The notes beneath the pieces were generated by a model, which made no database searches, was not told where the DNA came from, and worked only from the letters and a program-made list of their open reading frames with translations. DNA of 7,428 nt from Comamonadaceae bacterium. GTDB lineage: Bacteria; Pseudomonadota; Gammaproteobacteria; Burkholderiales; Burkholderiaceae_C. The position numbers and the translations under genes are program-made. Positions 6,765-7,428 of the stretch are shown piece after piece. The stretch spans positions 1 through 7,428 of the forward strand of contig CANCDA010000123.1 of assembly GCA_947374705.1 (NCBI GenBank), given 5' to 3'. Every line of letters begins with the position of its first letter. Positions within the stretch are counted from its first letter, which is position 1.

Positions 6765-7428
6765 TTCCTGAAATCGGCCACTTTATTCTGTGGTTGGCCC
6801 TGGGCCTGGCCATCGCGCTGGGCACCGTGCCCATGGTCGGTGCAGCGCGTGGACGAGAGGACTGGATGGCGCTGGCCCGCCCATTAACGCAGATGCTGTT
6901 TGGGCTGGTGGTGCTGGCCTTCGCCTGCCTCGTCATCTCCTTCGTGCGCCATGACTTCTCGGTGCTGTACGTGGCCTCCAACTCCAACACAGCGCTGCCC
7001 TTGCAATACCGCATTGCGGGCGTCTGGGGTGGCCATGAAGGCTCATTGCTGCTGTGGATGCTGATGCTGTGCCTGTGGATGCTGGCCGTGGCGCGTTACA
7101 GCCGCCATTTGCCACTGCCCGTGCTGGCACGCATTCTGTCGGTAATGGGTCTGGTCAGTGTGGGCTTTCTCTTGTTCATGCTCGTCACCTCCAACCCGTT
7201 TGACCGACTGTTCCCCGTGCCCGCCGATGGGCGTGACTTGAACCCCTTGTTGCAAGATCCGGGCATGGTCTTTCACCCGCCCTTGCTCTACATGGGCTAC
7301 GTCGGGTTCTCGGTGGCTTTTGCCTTTGCCATTGCGGCGCTGATTGGCGGTAACCTGGACGCCACCTGGGCCCGCTGGACGCGCCCCTGGACCACGGTGG
7401 CCTGGATGTTCCTGACCATTGGCATTGC
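6761..7428 (+). CDS. ccmF: CcmF N-terminal part (heme lyase subunit), cut by window edge
   Basis: The frame opens with an ATGA overlap on the ccmE stop and stays open to the right edge, giving 222 residues of a protein usually about 650 long. Visible family features are WGGHEGSLLLW at 89-99, LNPLLQDPGMVFHPPLLYMG at 160-179 with H172 matching a conserved CcmF heme-ligand histidine (E. coli H173), and several membrane segments (about 6-28, 42-60, 95-113, 121-143, 175-195). The tryptophan-rich WWD domain that binds holo-CcmE heme lies beyond the window. CcmF with CcmH reduces and ligates heme to the CxxCH cysteines of apocytochromes in the periplasm. NrfE is a close relative, but position directly after ccmE favours CcmF. 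ccmG, ccmH and ccmI would be expected downstream and cannot be seen. Confidence 0.95.
   Translation, partial: MIPEIGHFILWLALGLAIALGTVPMVGAARGREDWMALARPLTQMLFGLVVLAFACLVISFVRHDFSVLYVASNSNTALPLQYRIAGVWGGHEGSLLLWMLMLCLWMLAVARYSRHLPLPVLARILSVMGLVSVGFLLFMLVTSNPFDRLFPVPADGRDLNPLLQDPGMVFHPPLLYMGYVGFSVAFAFAIAALIGGNLDATWARWTRPWTTVAWMFLTIGI

Overview
The window looks like chromosomal DNA of a Gram-negative proteobacterium. It is moderately GC-rich, all genes are on the + strand, there is a complete run of System I cytochrome c maturation genes, and one protein has the features of an outer-membrane beta-barrel. The style of the proteins suggests a betaproteobacterium of the Burkholderiales (Comamonadaceae-like) type. 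That placement is an impression from protein style, not something the sequence proves.

Layout: (1) Bases 2-1459 are the 3' part of a large multiheme c-type cytochrome whose start lies off the left edge. The visible 485 residues carry 16 CxxCH motifs and a final CX4CH, each preceded by its own histidine, and part of the gene is a 477-bp tandem duplication. (2) Bases 1527-3998 encode an 823-residue exported protein: signal peptide, AMIN-like beta-rich region, SPOR-like region, TPR-like helices, then a long region ending in the C-terminal aromatic typical of outer-membrane beta-barrels. (3) Bases 4026-7428 are ccmA, ccmB, ccmC, ccmD, ccmE and the first third of ccmF, tightly packed and mostly overlapping by 1-4 bases. 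ccmF runs off the right edge.

How they may work together: CcmA and CcmB are the ABC ATPase and membrane subunit that drive release of holo-CcmE. CcmC loads heme onto CcmE with help from CcmD. CcmE carries heme covalently in the periplasm, and CcmF (with CcmH, presumably downstream) attaches it to CxxCH motifs of exported apocytochromes. The upstream multiheme cytochrome is an obvious heavy consumer of this machine. The beta-barrel protein between them could be its outer-membrane partner, which would make the locus a candidate porin-cytochrome electron conduit or surface cytochrome system with its own maturation genes. That functional link is inference from gene order. No gene gap exceeds 70 bases, no factor-independent terminator was seen between the genes, and no RNA genes, mobile elements or CRISPR arrays were seen.
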